From contig KV918953.1 in assembly GCA_002049455.2 (NCBI GenBank), forward strand, positions 1 to 64,000: a stretch of DNA of 64,000 nucleotides, written 5' to 3'. The DNA is from Porphyra umbilicalis (lineage: Eukaryota > Rhodophyta > Bangiophyceae > Bangiales > Bangiaceae). A program made the position numbers and the translations under genes. Position 1 is the first letter of the stretch. Each line of letters opens with the position of its first letter. The notes under the pieces were generated by a model that was not told the DNA's origin, ran no database searches, and saw only the letters and a program-made list of their open reading frames with translations. Below are positions 53,889 through 63,321 of the stretch, piece by piece.

Positions 53889-54191
53889 ATGACGCGCAAA
53901 TTTGCGTATGATCCCCAACTTGCCTTGCGGCATTTCCCTCGGCTGAACCGTGTTTACGGCCCGTACCCATATGTGTGGCCGAAATCTGCGCAGGCGACAC
54001 TGATCGGGAGCGATCCCCCTGCACCAGTGCTCCCCAACGGGTTTCTGGTACCTCCGGTACAACACTTGGATTCAGTCCTTCGACGCTTGGTGACAACCAC
54101 AGAGGAAGCAACCGTGGTCATACCACAATGGACCAACACCAGCTGGTACGCTACTGCCATACGCGCATGTTTCAAGTACGAAGTGCTTTGA
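53889..54191 (+). pseudogene. Short RNase-H-like ORF after chromodomain (E)
   Basis: A 100-residue frame starting at ATG 53889: MTRKFAYDPQLALRHFPRLN, then an aromatic/Pro stretch, LVPPVQHLDSVLRRLV, and ATVVIPQWTNTSWYATAIRA. The pattern PP...L..VL followed by a hydrophobic strand and P-x-W-x3-x-WY resembles a C-terminal RNase-H-like domain known to me from DIRS and some Ty3/gypsy elements of algae and animals. It follows the chromodomain copy in the sense direction, so it is likely part of the element's pol. The family assignment is a pattern judgement only. Confidence 0.45.
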
Positions 54192-54390
54192 TCAGCAGAC
54201 GCAAGGGATACAAATCCCACAACATGGGCCATGATGGCCTGCCACTTCCTTCATCGCTATGACGATAAACAGAAAAACTGAGAAGTGGATACAAACATGT
54301 CAAACGACAAACAACCACAAGACGAAGAAACATCACCACCCTAAAAGGCGGAAGCCCTCGACATTGGCAACCCCACCCCCCCCGCCGGGG

Positions 54391-55353
54391 TCAACCGAGC
54401 AAGTTTCTGAACAGTGAACCTCGCAACTCTTCTTCGGCATGAGGACGCGAGTCCCGGCGGGAATCGCGGCTCGCGCCGACACTGGCCACCGACTGCTGCG
54501 AGACACTACGCGCACGCGTGTTGCGCGCCGAGTGCGGAGCCCCCGTCGACGGGCCCCCGCCCTCGTGAATCCGACGACCAAGGATGCTCTGCGCGATGAA
54601 GCGCGCCGGCGCAGCCTCCTCTTCTGGCTGGATAGCCTCGAGGTGCTGGGCGAATCGCCCGGAGTTAGCATCGCCGTCAACGGGGCGAGCCACGGGCTGT
54701 CCAATGATGGACAAAGCCGACTCGATACCCCGTCCGTCCGCGCGCTCAACAGCGGTCCGCAGGCCCACGATCTGCTCGACCCAGGCGTTAGCCACCGCCG
54801 ACAAGGCTGCCCCACGGGGCGCGCGAGCGCGTACATCGCGCGCACGCGCCCACCCAAACAAGGCAGCCGCCGCGGAGGAAGACGCGCGGGTCGGCCAAGT
54901 GGCATCCACCGCCGGTGGCGGAGACGGCGAGCGATCGCGCCGCGGCGAACGCGGGCAGTAGCGGCCCTCTCGGGCGTCGCCAACGGCGTGAGCCCATTTC
55001 CGACGACCACGACGTCACACCCCGGGATGGCTCGAAGTGATTCGAGCCATCGGGAGTGGCGCGTTCGGGTCCAACGCCCAGTCGAAATCGACACAAGGGT
55101 GGCGAAGGCAAAAGTAGTTCTCCTTGGTCGGGTCGACCGTGACCCGCACATGACGGGCTTCCCCGGAGTCGCGGTCGCGCCAGGCAACGTCCTTAAGAAC
55201 GTCCCGACAGGGAAACGCCGTCACGGCTTGACGCATCTTGCCGTACAAGACGTACTTGGCTTCGCCGTCGGGCGCGTCCTTCACCTTGGACGTATCCAAC
55301 TCGTCGAAATGACGAAGCGTCCTACCGTCCAGGTGGACGAAGAGCTTGTCCAC
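54391..55353 (-). pseudogene. Antisense ORF block of E, proximal part
   Basis: Minus-strand open frames at 55015-55353 and 54391-54909. The first encodes LFVHLDGRTLRHFDELDTSK, AVTAFPCRDVLKDVAW and RVTVDPTKENYFCLRHP, an even, globular composition. The second encodes ANAWVEQIVGLRTAVERA, SALSIIGQPVAR and AQHLEAIQPEEE, then a Ser/Arg-rich tail. Neither resembles a known retrotransposon protein, including envelope. It lies between pol and the 3' LTR and opposes them. Function unknown; treated as part of a fossil element. Confidence 0.5.
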
Positions 55354-55359
55354 CTGCAG

Positions 55360-56129
55360 GGTGTGAACCAGGGGTCGTCAGGATATGTTTTTTGGGGCGT
55401 AATAGAATACGGATACACGCCGATCCTTCGTATCTGATTACGGATAACTCCCTCAGCTGGGATCCGGATCAGGATATCTGCCTCCGGAACCGGATATTTC
55501 AGAAGATTATATTCGTATCCGGATACTATTATTGGATTCGATTATAATCCCCTGAGTCTGACAGACAGCTCAATTAGAGCCAAAGAAGAAAGCTATCCAG
55601 CAGTTATTCGAGTGCTTAATAGACGTCAGTGCGACTTGAAATCCACACTCGATTTCATCGCCCCAGCGGGTCTCGTCCAGGCGGTTCCCCGCCGTCTGTG
55701 TAAACGGACGTCAAAATGACCGTTCTGAATCTCGTGTTACACTATGACAACAACGCAATCGGGTCGAGTCGCGTGATTGAACGGTTCCACCCGGGTCGGG
55801 CTGGATCGCCGTTTGTCGCTGGCAAATGTTCGGAATTCAATCCCCCGATTGTCGGCACGCGGAAAGAGTGGTCGACTGTGTTGAACTAAAATTCTCCAGT
55901 CGCGGGAAGTCTCATAACCGTATATATCCCTGTATCCTGACTCTTATATCTGGGATACGGATCCGATATAATCTCGCAATTTCTGTCAGACAGGATAGAT
56001 ATATCCTCTCCTCCTTTTCACATAATGCATTTTGGATATGCGCCCCCTGCTTGTATCCGAAGTGGATACGGATATAATGCACGGATATAATCCTCGGGGA
56101 TATATCCATGACAACCCCCGGTGTGAACC
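55360..56129. mobile_element. 750-bp MITE, Mutator-like by its duplication
   Basis: The 10-bp direct repeat GGTGTGAACC flanks it (55360-55369 and 56120-56129; at least nine of these are the duplication). The inverted ends are AGGGGTCGTCAGGATAT (from 55370) and, read inward on the other strand from 56119, GGGGGTTGTCATGGATATA. The interior is AT-rich, noncoding, and built of GGATAT/ATATCC and GGATAC/GTATCC half-sites. A 9-10-bp duplication points to the Mutator superfamily. It is a later insertion inside the antisense block of chromovirus E. Confidence 0.75.
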
Positions 56130-56746
56130 CACGCAGCAACAAAGTTGCAGTAGTACTCGGAGTACACCTCCTGCCAGAGTGAGCTGTAGGCGTTGCGCAA
56201 CGCGTCCGCCAGGTACGACACCACTACGGGGGTCGCCACCCACAACCCCATGTGGGGCTCCCATGCCGCGAATGGCGGAAGCCAACGGGACAAGTCGAAC
56301 GTCCGTGGCGCACGGAAAAATTCAGCCGCCCACGCGGTGGGCATCAACTCGCGACCGCAAAAAAAGCGCGTGTCGGCGGCCCGACGGTGGTCGGATGGGA
56401 ACATCGGCAACCGGAAAGGGTTCGGCAACCCGGTGACACGCGGACTGTGATCGTCCTCGACGTTGTCGTTCTCCTCGTGCTTCACCAGCGCGAGCTGCTC
56501 GAGGTACGGCTCCATACCGGAGTCGTGCGCGAAAGGGACCGAAAGGTCCTCGGCGAGAGCCCTCTTGAAGAAGACGGCCTTCGGCCAGTTACGCAACAAG
56601 CGGCAAAACGACTTCGCCGCCGCCTCGATCGTCTCTGTACCCTTCAAAAGGAACAGAAGCGCATTGGCGTACACAAAGCGGTGGAACGGGTGCAAAGGCA
56701 CTTTGTAGCGCACGACCTCGTTGCAAAACGACATCACCTCGTACAC
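56130..56746 (-). pseudogene. Antisense ORF block of E, middle part
   Basis: A minus-strand frame of about 210 codons before the MITE boundary, beginning MYEVMSFCNEVVRYKV. It continues with HPFHRFVYANALLFLLKG, SFCRLLRNWPKAVFF, an acidic linker, FFCGRELMPTAWAAEFF and MGLWVATPVVVSYLADAL. It has rich aromatic content and a non-repetitive, globular appearance. The frame visible beyond the MITE boundary (56018-56129) comes from the MITE. Not recognised. Confidence 0.5.
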
Positions 56747-56773
56747 ACGACGCTGGGGGCCCTGGTTCCCAAA

Positions 56774-58257
56774 CTACGGGTCCCCACGGACCTCGGCCAC
56801 GCGGTCGCCCGCGTGGTCCGGCAACCCGGCTTGCGCCATCACGTCAACGAAGTCGGGCAACGCCTCGTCATGCGCGTAGACACGACGCGAGTGCGCACGA
56901 GCGCGGTTGCCCACGCACATGTCATACAGACGGTTGTCGGTGACCCGCGGGACCCCATCAACAACCTCCACAGGTTCCGCGTGTGCGTAGTACGAGCCGA
57001 GAGGCCGAAACTGGCGCAAGACCTCCGGGTCCGTGAAGCAATCCACTTCCGGATGGCCCCCCGCGGCGGCATGCGCCCCGTCGATGCCCGCCCTGCCATC
57101 GGCAACGCCGACGTCCACCGTCATCGCTGCCAAGTCCGCCATAGCGTTGGCCGTTACGGGGTGTTTACTCTGGCCGTTGCCGCCGGGCTTGCCGCGCTTG
57201 CCGCCGACACAGCCCTTGCCGCCCTTGCCGCCATCGCCGCCGGGCTTGCCGCGCTTGCCGCCGACGAAGCGCTTGTCGCCCTTGCCGCCGTCGCCGCCGG
57301 ACTTGCCGTGCTTGCCGCCGACGCAGCGCTTGCCGCCCTTGCCGCCGTCGCCGCCGGGCTTGCCGCGCTTGCCGCCGACGCAGCGCTTGCCGCCCTTGCC
57401 GCCGTCACCGCCGGGCTTGCCGTGCTTGCCACCGACGCAGCGTTTGCCGCCCTTGTCGCTGTCGCCGCCGGGCTTGCCGAGCTTGCTGCCGACGCAGCGC
57501 TTGCTGCCCTTGCCGCCGTCGCCGCCCAACTTCCCGCGCTTGCCGCCGACGCAGCACTTGCCGCCCTTGCCGCCGTCGCCGCCGGGCTTGCCGCGCTTGC
57601 CGCCGACGCAGCGCTTGCAGCCCTTGTCGCTGTCGCCGCCGGGCTTGCCGCGCTTGCTGCCGACGCAGCGCTTGCTGCCCTTGCCGCCGTCGCCGCCGTG
57701 CGCGCCGCCCCCACCCCAACCAGCGCAAACCCACGCTCACCGGGTCCGGAACCTCGTGGTTTGCCACCTCGCGGCGGCGCACCCCTACTTAACCTTGCCA
57801 TTAGGCCGCGACCTGTGCGTGAGCACGAAGACACGGGATGGCCCCGTGCCGACACAACGCGTACCCGCACCCCGGCTTTCGCCTCGTCGCCAAGGTAGTC
57901 CACACCCCGACCAGGTCGACGCCTGCCGGCAACGACGACGACCACCCAGCCAGTGCTGCACCGCGCGCACGCCTCGATGGTAACCGGTCTTGAGGTGCGA
58001 ACCCCACCCTCACTCTCGGTAACACGGACCCGCGTCCCGGCTTTCGACGTGTCGTCGGGGTAGTCAAAACCCCGACGAAGGAGGCGCCACTCGGCGCCGA
58101 CGACGGTCGCCCCAACACGTGTTGCACGACGCACCTGCGCATCAACGGGTCTTAACCCCGACACTCGTCGCCCGTCAACCGGCCGCCTGGCCCCCACGCC
58201 CACGCCAACGCCGACTCGCCTGCGCGGGCGCCGTACGCGCAAGCGCCGATCGGACAC
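56774..58257 (-). pseudogene. Antisense ORF block of E, distal part
   Basis: Two overlapping minus-strand frames (57154-58257 and 56774-57529) share a 57-bp repeat, so phase cannot be followed through it. The part upstream of the repeat encodes two related segments, GFDYPDDTSKAGTRVRV and GVDYLGDEAKAGVRVRV, about 55 residues apart. That is an internal protein duplication and a good sign of real coding on this strand. The part after the repeat encodes PEVLRQFRPLGSYYAHAEP and DNRLYDMCVGNRARAHSRR. No known family. The first visible start codon is at 58257, about 230 bp inside the 3' LTR. Confidence 0.45.
57170..57705. repeat. 57-bp tandem repeat, about nine units
   Basis: CCGGGCTTGCC-type landmarks recur every 57 bases (57185, 57242, 57299, 57356, ...). 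57 is divisible by three, so long frames open on both strands: GKPGGDGGKGGKRCVGGKR or AASAASAASPAATAAR on minus, and a Leu/Ala repeat on plus. Confidence 0.9.
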
Positions 58258-58486
58258 ACAGCGTCAGCTGCCCGCCAGCCACGCCCACGCGTGCGTGGCC
58301 GGACGGTCGCGACCGACGACGGCGAACTGCCACCCCCTCCCAATTGGTACTGGGCTACGCGCCCCCCACGGCTCCCGCCGCCGGCGCGGTTGCGACCGCG
58401 CGGGCCCGTAAGAGGTCGCGATCGCCCAATCGGGTTTCACCATCCTCGGATCTCACAGGGACGATTCGAATCTCGCGTTGGAGGAA

Positions 58487-58880
58487 TGTAGCATATCTCT
58501 GCTCCCAATTGGCAATTGGCCACGAGTAGCCCCCTTGACTGGCTGAATCCACGAATTTGTGTGACTCAGCTTGTGGCAAGCCCTTTGGGGGGTTACTTCC
58601 ACATTGTTCATTTTTTTGTAGTTTGTTTGCTTGCCTGTCTATCTGCTTGCCGGCACTCATTACGATCGATTGATCTGATGGTCGATCGACCAGTGCCGTT
58701 GTTTGTATTAAACCACCGTGGGTCCGGGGTCGCCGTCGTGGGCGCCTCCCGGCTCCCCATCGGATGCCCTTCAACAAAAAGTCTTTCTTCCTGGCCGCGA
58801 CGGCGATAGAACTCGCTTTATTGCTTGGCTACGGTAGGTCTCAATACACTGAGATTTGAACTAACGTTACTAATACCACA
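58487..58880 (+). repeat. Chromovirus E 3' LTR
   Basis: 394 bp, TGTAGCATATCTC...TAATACCACA, followed by CCCTC. Confidence 0.93.
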
Positions 58881-59994
58881 CCCTCTACACGTTGATATTC
58901 AATTCTATGCAGTGGGGGTCACTTTTATCCCATCCGTTAAGGTGCTCTCCCCGTCCATGTAAAGGACTCCGTTGAACCGTTTGTCCGCTTTTCACCGCTC
59001 CTGCGCCGCGATGCCTTCTTTTTGCTGTTCCGAGCGGCTACCACACGAGATCGGTGTGCGCACCTGCGCCACGTGTTGGCCACGCTGAAGTGCTCGTTGT
59101 CTGGTCTGACAGTCGCGAGTCAGTACGCATTTGGCTGCCCCTTCCGTGCGTGCTGCGTACAGATTTTGACCAGGAATACTGGGTGGCGTAAAACCACCAC
59201 TCGGCCGTTTCTTGGGCGTCTGAGTATCTACGCACTAAAATTTACACGCGTATATGGCACTTCTCCCAAAAATGACACCACCTCTGTGCAGGCTGTGGAG
59301 GGGGACAAACGTTTGGAAACGTTCTGTAAGGCAGAAAGGGGCCAATAGGAGGCGGAGGTTCTGTGCCCCGATAGAAAACTCGAGCCCCAGCGGCCTTGTC
59401 GCGCGATTGACTCATACTGACCGCAGCCATGCACGGAAGCGCCTGCTCTGCCACAGGTCCGCAATCTATGTCAGGACGCCGTGTTGGGGACAAGTGGCAG
59501 GAGATCGTGTCCGATGTGTGTCGTCGTCGTCGTCGCTGCTGTCCCGCTGGACCGCGGTCCCCGCGCCACTCTCGCGCTCCCCTCCTCCCTTTCCCGCCGT
59601 GCCGCCCGGCACGCTCCCGTTGTGGCGTGTCTTTTTGCTCCAGGTGGCCGGCGCGTGGCTGTCCAGTCACTCCACGACGCGCGGCGAGTGCGTCAAGCCA
59701 CGCTGTTCCAACGGCGGGCTTCCTTTTCCCCCGGCGGTGGCGCGACGACTCCCTTTGCTGTTCCACCGGCTTTGCGCCTGCGGCGGTGCTTCGCCGGCAC
59801 CGGCGGGTGGTCGAGGGCGTGCTCCTGCACCACCAGCGGCGGTCTGAGGCTGTGGTTGTACCGGTCGGCATTCGACTTTGACCGGCGGTGGCGGGCGACT
59901 GCGGTCGCGCTCCCCCACCGGCGCCCGTGTGCGGCTGTGACTCTACTGGCTGGCTGGCGTCGCATGTCTTAGGACGGGACGACGGGGTCTTCTG
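58881..59994. other. No gene recognised
   Basis: Flank of chromovirus E, then GC-rich sequence with overlapping open frames on both strands (a 373-codon minus frame ends at 60363). The minus frame is Arg/Pro-biased and overlaps the better-supported plus-strand ORF at 60-61 kb, so I do not call it. A first exon of the following gene could lie here. Confidence 0.35.
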
Positions 59995-61242
59995 TTGCTC
60001 CTTGTTTCTTTCACGGTTTGCCTGTTGTGTGGGTTTGACGTCGGGAAAGACGCTGACAGCAACAACATCAAGGGCAACCACTCGCAGCGCACGTGCACAA
60101 TGCGCTCCATGTTGTGCGTGTACCAGCTGTCGCCGACTAGCAAGTTCTTCAAACCGGGGGGCACCGTGTCGTGCCTGGACAAGTGTTGCGTCCACGAGCT
60201 CACGTGTCCCAGGTGCCGAGCTGTTGGACATCTGCCGCACACGCTGCGTATGACTGACGAGGTGTACGCCCGGAACAAGGCAGGAGATCCCATCCGCGTC
60301 AAGGAGGCGGGTTTCGTGGAGCGTGCGTCGGACTACATGTGCAGGACGCTGGATGACCACCACGCTTCAAAACTCAAGGCTGACGTCGTTGGCAAGGCCT
60401 ATCGGCACCACGCGGAGAAGAACCGGCTGGCCGGCACAGCGGCCGCCATTGCCGGAAATCTCTACCAGTCCGGGCTACACGTGTCGTCATCTGCTACAGC
60501 CAACCTCATGGAGGCGAGCGGCACGGCTGCTGCGTCATTGGCACCTGCCAACCGCGGCCAATTTGACCGGGCGTCGACGGCGTTGCAGAACCGCTCGAAC
60601 ACTGCGGTCGAAGCGTCGCTGCTTGCTGTAGTGGGAACCGTTGGGCGTGCCGCTGTCGCCGCCGGCGGGGCTCTGGCGGCGGCCGCCGCCGTTCGCGCTG
60701 CGCCTGGTGGCGCTGTGGGTGTCGGTCGTGCCAACGGCGCCGCAGCCGCAGCCGCTCCGGGTGGTATGCCGCCCTCCTCGCTGGTTCCTGGTGGAACCAT
60801 TCGGCGTGGCACAGCCCCGCCTGCTGGTCGGGCCGTTTGTGGGGGTCGGGTCGGGCGCAGTGGCTCGAGCTCAACGGACTGGGCGGCGCATGTGCTCGGG
60901 GCGACCGCAGCTGCCACTGCCGCGGGTGCGGCTTCAGCCGCTTCAGCTGTCGCCGCCGCCATTGGTGGTGTCACTGGAGCTGCCTCCTCCGCCGTTGGTG
61001 GGGGCTCATCACCCGGCACCACTGGACGTGGTGGTACCAACGCGCATGGGCGCGGCCGAGACCGCGGCCGCAGCGGCTGGGGATTCGCACGTGGTGCAGC
61101 TACAGCCGGGTCGTCCTCCTCTCGTGGTAGCGGCTCCGCAGGTGGAGAAAATGTCTTCCCGTCTGTGGTGGACCTCATCGACAACAGCAGACGCAGAGTG
61201 CAGCTGAAGCGGACCGGCACGCGCAATCTCTCATGGAGATGA
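59995..61242 (+). CDS. Hypothetical protein with Cys cluster and Gly/Ala linker
   Basis: 415 codons from ATG 59995. Convincing coding begins by about 60030. It has a Cys/His cluster CLDKCCVHELTCPRCRAVGH (60174-60233) that could bind zinc, then LRMTDEVYARNKAGDPIRV and a helical stretch DHHASKLKADVVGKAYRHH. A long Ala/Gly/Ser-rich region (about 190-390) follows, and the C-terminus returns to FPSVVDLIDNSRRRVQLKR. The first 15 residues are hydrophobic and could be a signal peptide or intron-derived; the true start may be a later or upstream one. The stop overlaps the start of the next ORF by ten bases in a different phase. No family recognised. The layout suits a host gene or an unknown mobile element. 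Confidence 0.5.
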   Translation: MLLVSFTVCLLCGFDVGKDADSNNIKGNHSQRTCTMRSMLCVYQLSPTSKFFKPGGTVSCLDKCCVHELTCPRCRAVGHLPHTLRMTDEVYARNKAGDPIRVKEAGFVERASDYMCRTLDDHHASKLKADVVGKAYRHHAEKNRLAGTAAAIAGNLYQSGLHVSSSATANLMEASGTAAASLAPANRGQFDRASTALQNRSNTAVEASLLAVVGTVGRAAVAAGGALAAAAAVRAAPGGAVGVGRANGAAAAAAPGGMPPSSLVPGGTIRRGTAPPAGRAVCGGRVGRSGSSSTDWAAHVLGATAAATAAGAASAASAVAAAIGGVTGAASSAVGGGSSPGTTGRGGTNAHGRGRDRGRSGWGFARGAATAGSSSSRGSGSAGGENVFPSVVDLIDNSRRRVQLKRTGTRNLSWR

Positions 61243-62006
61243 CTACGTCCGGTTCGGGGTCAACGCGTTGGACCGGTAGCCCGGGTCGTGGCGGTGGAGC
61301 AGGCGCAGCGGCGGCCGGCGGTGTACCAGGAACGGAATCTGCGCCTGCGAAGCATCCCATGTGGCCTCCCGGGCGTCGGGTTCAGTTCCTGGCTCACCAT
61401 GTGTTTGAGAGCGCGTATGTAAGCCAGCTCTCGGCGCGGGAGCTCGCCCTAGTTGCCCTGGAGCAGGGTGTTGGTAGCGGTCCGCAAGCGCTCTACCCGG
61501 AGCTGGAGTCGCATTTGATTTCCGCGGCAGAGGGGAACTTCCTCTTTGGCGCGTCGATAACCTGCGGTGCAGAGTCTGCGGCAGAGTTCGCCGAGCGCCT
61601 GTGCTCCACACGCGTCAATGTTGACAACTCGATTCTCCTGGTGATGCTGGCCCAGTGGATGGAGACCTTTGTATGGGACCAGCGCTGCATCTCTGCCACC
61701 GCTGCTGCTGGGTCAGCAGCTGTAGAGGGCATCGGTCTGTGGGAGGAGGACGTCGACGATGAGCAGTCGAACATAGCGCAGCTGGAGCGCTCATGCGGCT
61801 GCGGCACGGATCGTGGTGCAGGTCGTCGGTCGGGAGGTGATTCAAGGCGGGGGGCGGGGCGTGGTGCGGGGGGTGGCGCTGTCGCGGGGCTTCACTCTAT
61901 GGGCAGAGGTGCGGGTCATGCGGCGGCGCGGAGGGTGGTCGTGAGCGACAGCGACGGAGAGGATGACGACGGTGAAGAAGACGATGGGGAGGGCGACGAC
62001 TTTTAG
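61233..62006 (+). CDS. Hypothetical protein with acidic tail
   Basis: 257 codons from ATG 61233, overlapping the stop of the previous ORF (ATGGAGATGA). Residues 45-175 look globular and mostly helical: VQFLAHHVFESAYVSQLSAR, ALVALEQGVGSG, SAAEFAERLCSTRVNVD and ILLVMLAQWMETFVWD. After a Gly/Arg-rich linker it ends in an acidic tail (SDSDGEDDDGEEDDGEGDDF), common in nuclear or chromatin proteins. Relation to the upstream ORF is open: two cistrons, a spliced gene with an unseen intron, or recoding by a -1 shift. Not recognised. Confidence 0.5.
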   Translation: MEMTTSGSGSTRWTGSPGRGGGAGAAAAGGVPGTESAPAKHPMWPPGRRVQFLAHHVFESAYVSQLSARELALVALEQGVGSGPQALYPELESHLISAAEGNFLFGASITCGAESAAEFAERLCSTRVNVDNSILLVMLAQWMETFVWDQRCISATAAAGSAAVEGIGLWEEDVDDEQSNIAQLERSCGCGTDRGAGRRSGGDSRRGAGRGAGGGAVAGLHSMGRGAGHAAARRVVVSDSDGEDDDGEEDDGEGDDF

Positions 62007-62351
62007 CAGCAGTGCACCCCGCGATACCATGAGCTGTTCCATACACACTGTGCGACTTGGCGTCTCCCCTCTTTCTGTCCCGCGAGCGCATGAAAATGGA
62101 CCGCGGCGGTGACCTGGTTGTGCGGAAACAGTTGGAGCTGCAAAAATCGGGAATGCGTTGCCGATTTTTAATATGGTTTTCTCAGTGGGTCGGATCAGGA
62201 TCTGATCTTGGCCGTGCAAGGACCGGCTTTTCCGAGGATCACGCAGATTCTTGGCGGTGTTTTCGCACCGTCAGCCGTCGCTGTGTTTGTGTGTGTTTCC
62301 GTCGCGGCTATAACGTCGCAGGTGTGGCTGTGGCGCGGTAGGGGCTGGTAG

Positions 62352-62840
62352 GTGGGTGGAACCTCGGCGGCCGCCGTTACCTTTGCGTCCTTGCATGCTC
62401 ATGATGCTATTTCTGTGGTTCTGTCCGTCATGACGCCCCCGAGGCGGGCGCCGGGGATGGTGGGGCTTGAAGATGACTTTTTCCGGGAGTGGCTTGCGGC
62501 GGCCAGCTCCTCGGGGGACTCGGGGGACGACGCTGGCGACGACGCTGGCGAGTGTATGGGGGAGGGCTCGCAGCTGCTACCCACAGTCACTCATGTATTC
62601 CACAGAGCAATGGAGGATGCGAAACAGCGGCGGAGTGCTGCTGTGCATGTTGCAGTGGTGGCCAACCTAGACGCTGTAAACCGGCAATGGCATGTGGCCG
62701 CGACCTTAATTGGAACCTGTGGCGTTGAGCTGACACGGGGGGTCGTTCGGTGCTGTCATCCGTCTCGGAGCGAGCGGGGACATCGGCGGCGGCTGGGGAC
62801 GTGGAGCCGGTGGAGTTGGTTTGCGAATAAGTGCCAGTAG
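62352..62840 (+). CDS. Hypothetical protein, possible fragment
   Basis: 162 codons open. The best start is an internal ATG near 62430 (MTPPRRAPG). It is followed by LEDDFFREWLAAASSSGD, a Gly/Asp/Ala linker and THVFHRAMEDAKQRRSAAV, then ANLDAVNRQWHVAATLIGT. The last 40 residues look like out-of-frame sequence. It may be an N-terminal piece of a transposase or regulator; nothing identifies it. Confidence 0.3.
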   Translation: MGGTSAAAVTFASLHAHDAISVVLSVMTPPRRAPGMVGLEDDFFREWLAAASSSGDSGDDAGDDAGECMGEGSQLLPTVTHVFHRAMEDAKQRRSAAVHVAVVANLDAVNRQWHVAATLIGTCGVELTRGVVRCCHPSRSERGHRRRLGTWSRWSWFANKCQ

Positions 62841-63321
62841 CGGCGGTTGCGCAGGCCGCCGCGTCGGGGATGGTGTTGGCGTTGGTGTTGTGCACGCTGG
62901 CACCGCTGGAGGGGCGGGCGGCGGGCCGCCCGGCAGAAGCGACGAACACGGTGGCTGCGACGACGGGAGCAGCGAAGACAGCTGGTGCAGCGACGACGGC
63001 GGGGTTGAAAACGGCGAAGGACACGGCAGGAGGAGCAGCAGCAGCAGCAAAGAAGAAGGTTACGTCGGCACCACAAGCGGGAGCGACTCCAGTTGTCGTC
63101 TTGACCACGGTCGGAAGGGCGGCGGCAGCAGTAGCAGCGGGAGTGGGAGTTTCTGTCGTGACCATGGCAGCCGCAGCAGCTTCCGGCGCATCACCAGTGT
63201 ACGAGGCAGGAGCACGGCGGTACAGCGCGACTCCACCGGCCAGAAGGACGCAGCAGGTGCGGCTGCTGCCGGTCACGGCAGTGTGCTTCGAGGGCGGCGT
63301 TTTGACCGTGGCCCACCGCGC
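62831..63321 (+). CDS. Ala-rich frame, doubtful
   Basis: A plus-strand frame of about 165 codons, Ala/Thr/Val-rich with two hydrophobic stretches (SGMVLALVLCTLAPL; VVVLTTVGRAAAAVAAGVGV). It reaches a reversed LTR at 63322 and reads into it. It could encode a membrane protein fragment, but a minus-strand frame is equally open, so this is weak. Confidence 0.2.

Larger units (their letters stand above)
46622..58880 (+). mobile_element. Ty3/gypsy chromovirus E with antisense cargo
   Basis: A 12,259-bp LTR retrotransposon. The LTRs are 394 bp each (46622-47015 and 58487-58880, about 95% identical by eye) with TG starts. The 5-bp duplication CCCTC is exact (46617-46621 and 58881-58885). A primer-binding-like TGGTCGAGCAGCAGG lies two bases inside the left LTR; a short purine tract GGAGGAA precedes the right one. 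The sense part (47.25-54.19 kb) holds gag with knuckle, protease, reverse transcriptase, RNase H, integrase, a chromodomain region present in two tandem copies, and a short RNase-H-like ORF. About 4 kb before the 3' LTR hold ORFs on the opposite strand. It is broken, with roughly ten breaks in the sense genes, and older than copia A and C by LTR divergence. Confidence 0.92.

Noticed and set aside
56252-57898. 548-codon plus-strand ORF with Leu/Ala repeats
   Set aside because: It is held open by the 57-bp repeat, whose period is divisible by three, and by the composition of the opposite-strand frames, which have better features (internal duplication, even residue use).
54391-58257. Antisense ORFs as a retroviral envelope gene
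   Set aside because: They lie on the opposite strand, lack a signal peptide or membrane anchor pattern, and show no fusion or furin-type motif.
46622-58880. The 394-bp repeats as independent dispersed repeats rather than LTRs
   Set aside because: Same orientation and length, a chromovirus between them, a primer-binding-like site and purine tract in the right places, and an exact CCCTC duplication outside.
59242-60363. 373-codon minus-strand ORF
   Set aside because: Arg/Pro-biased, and it overlaps the plus-strand ORF with a Cys cluster and more natural composition.
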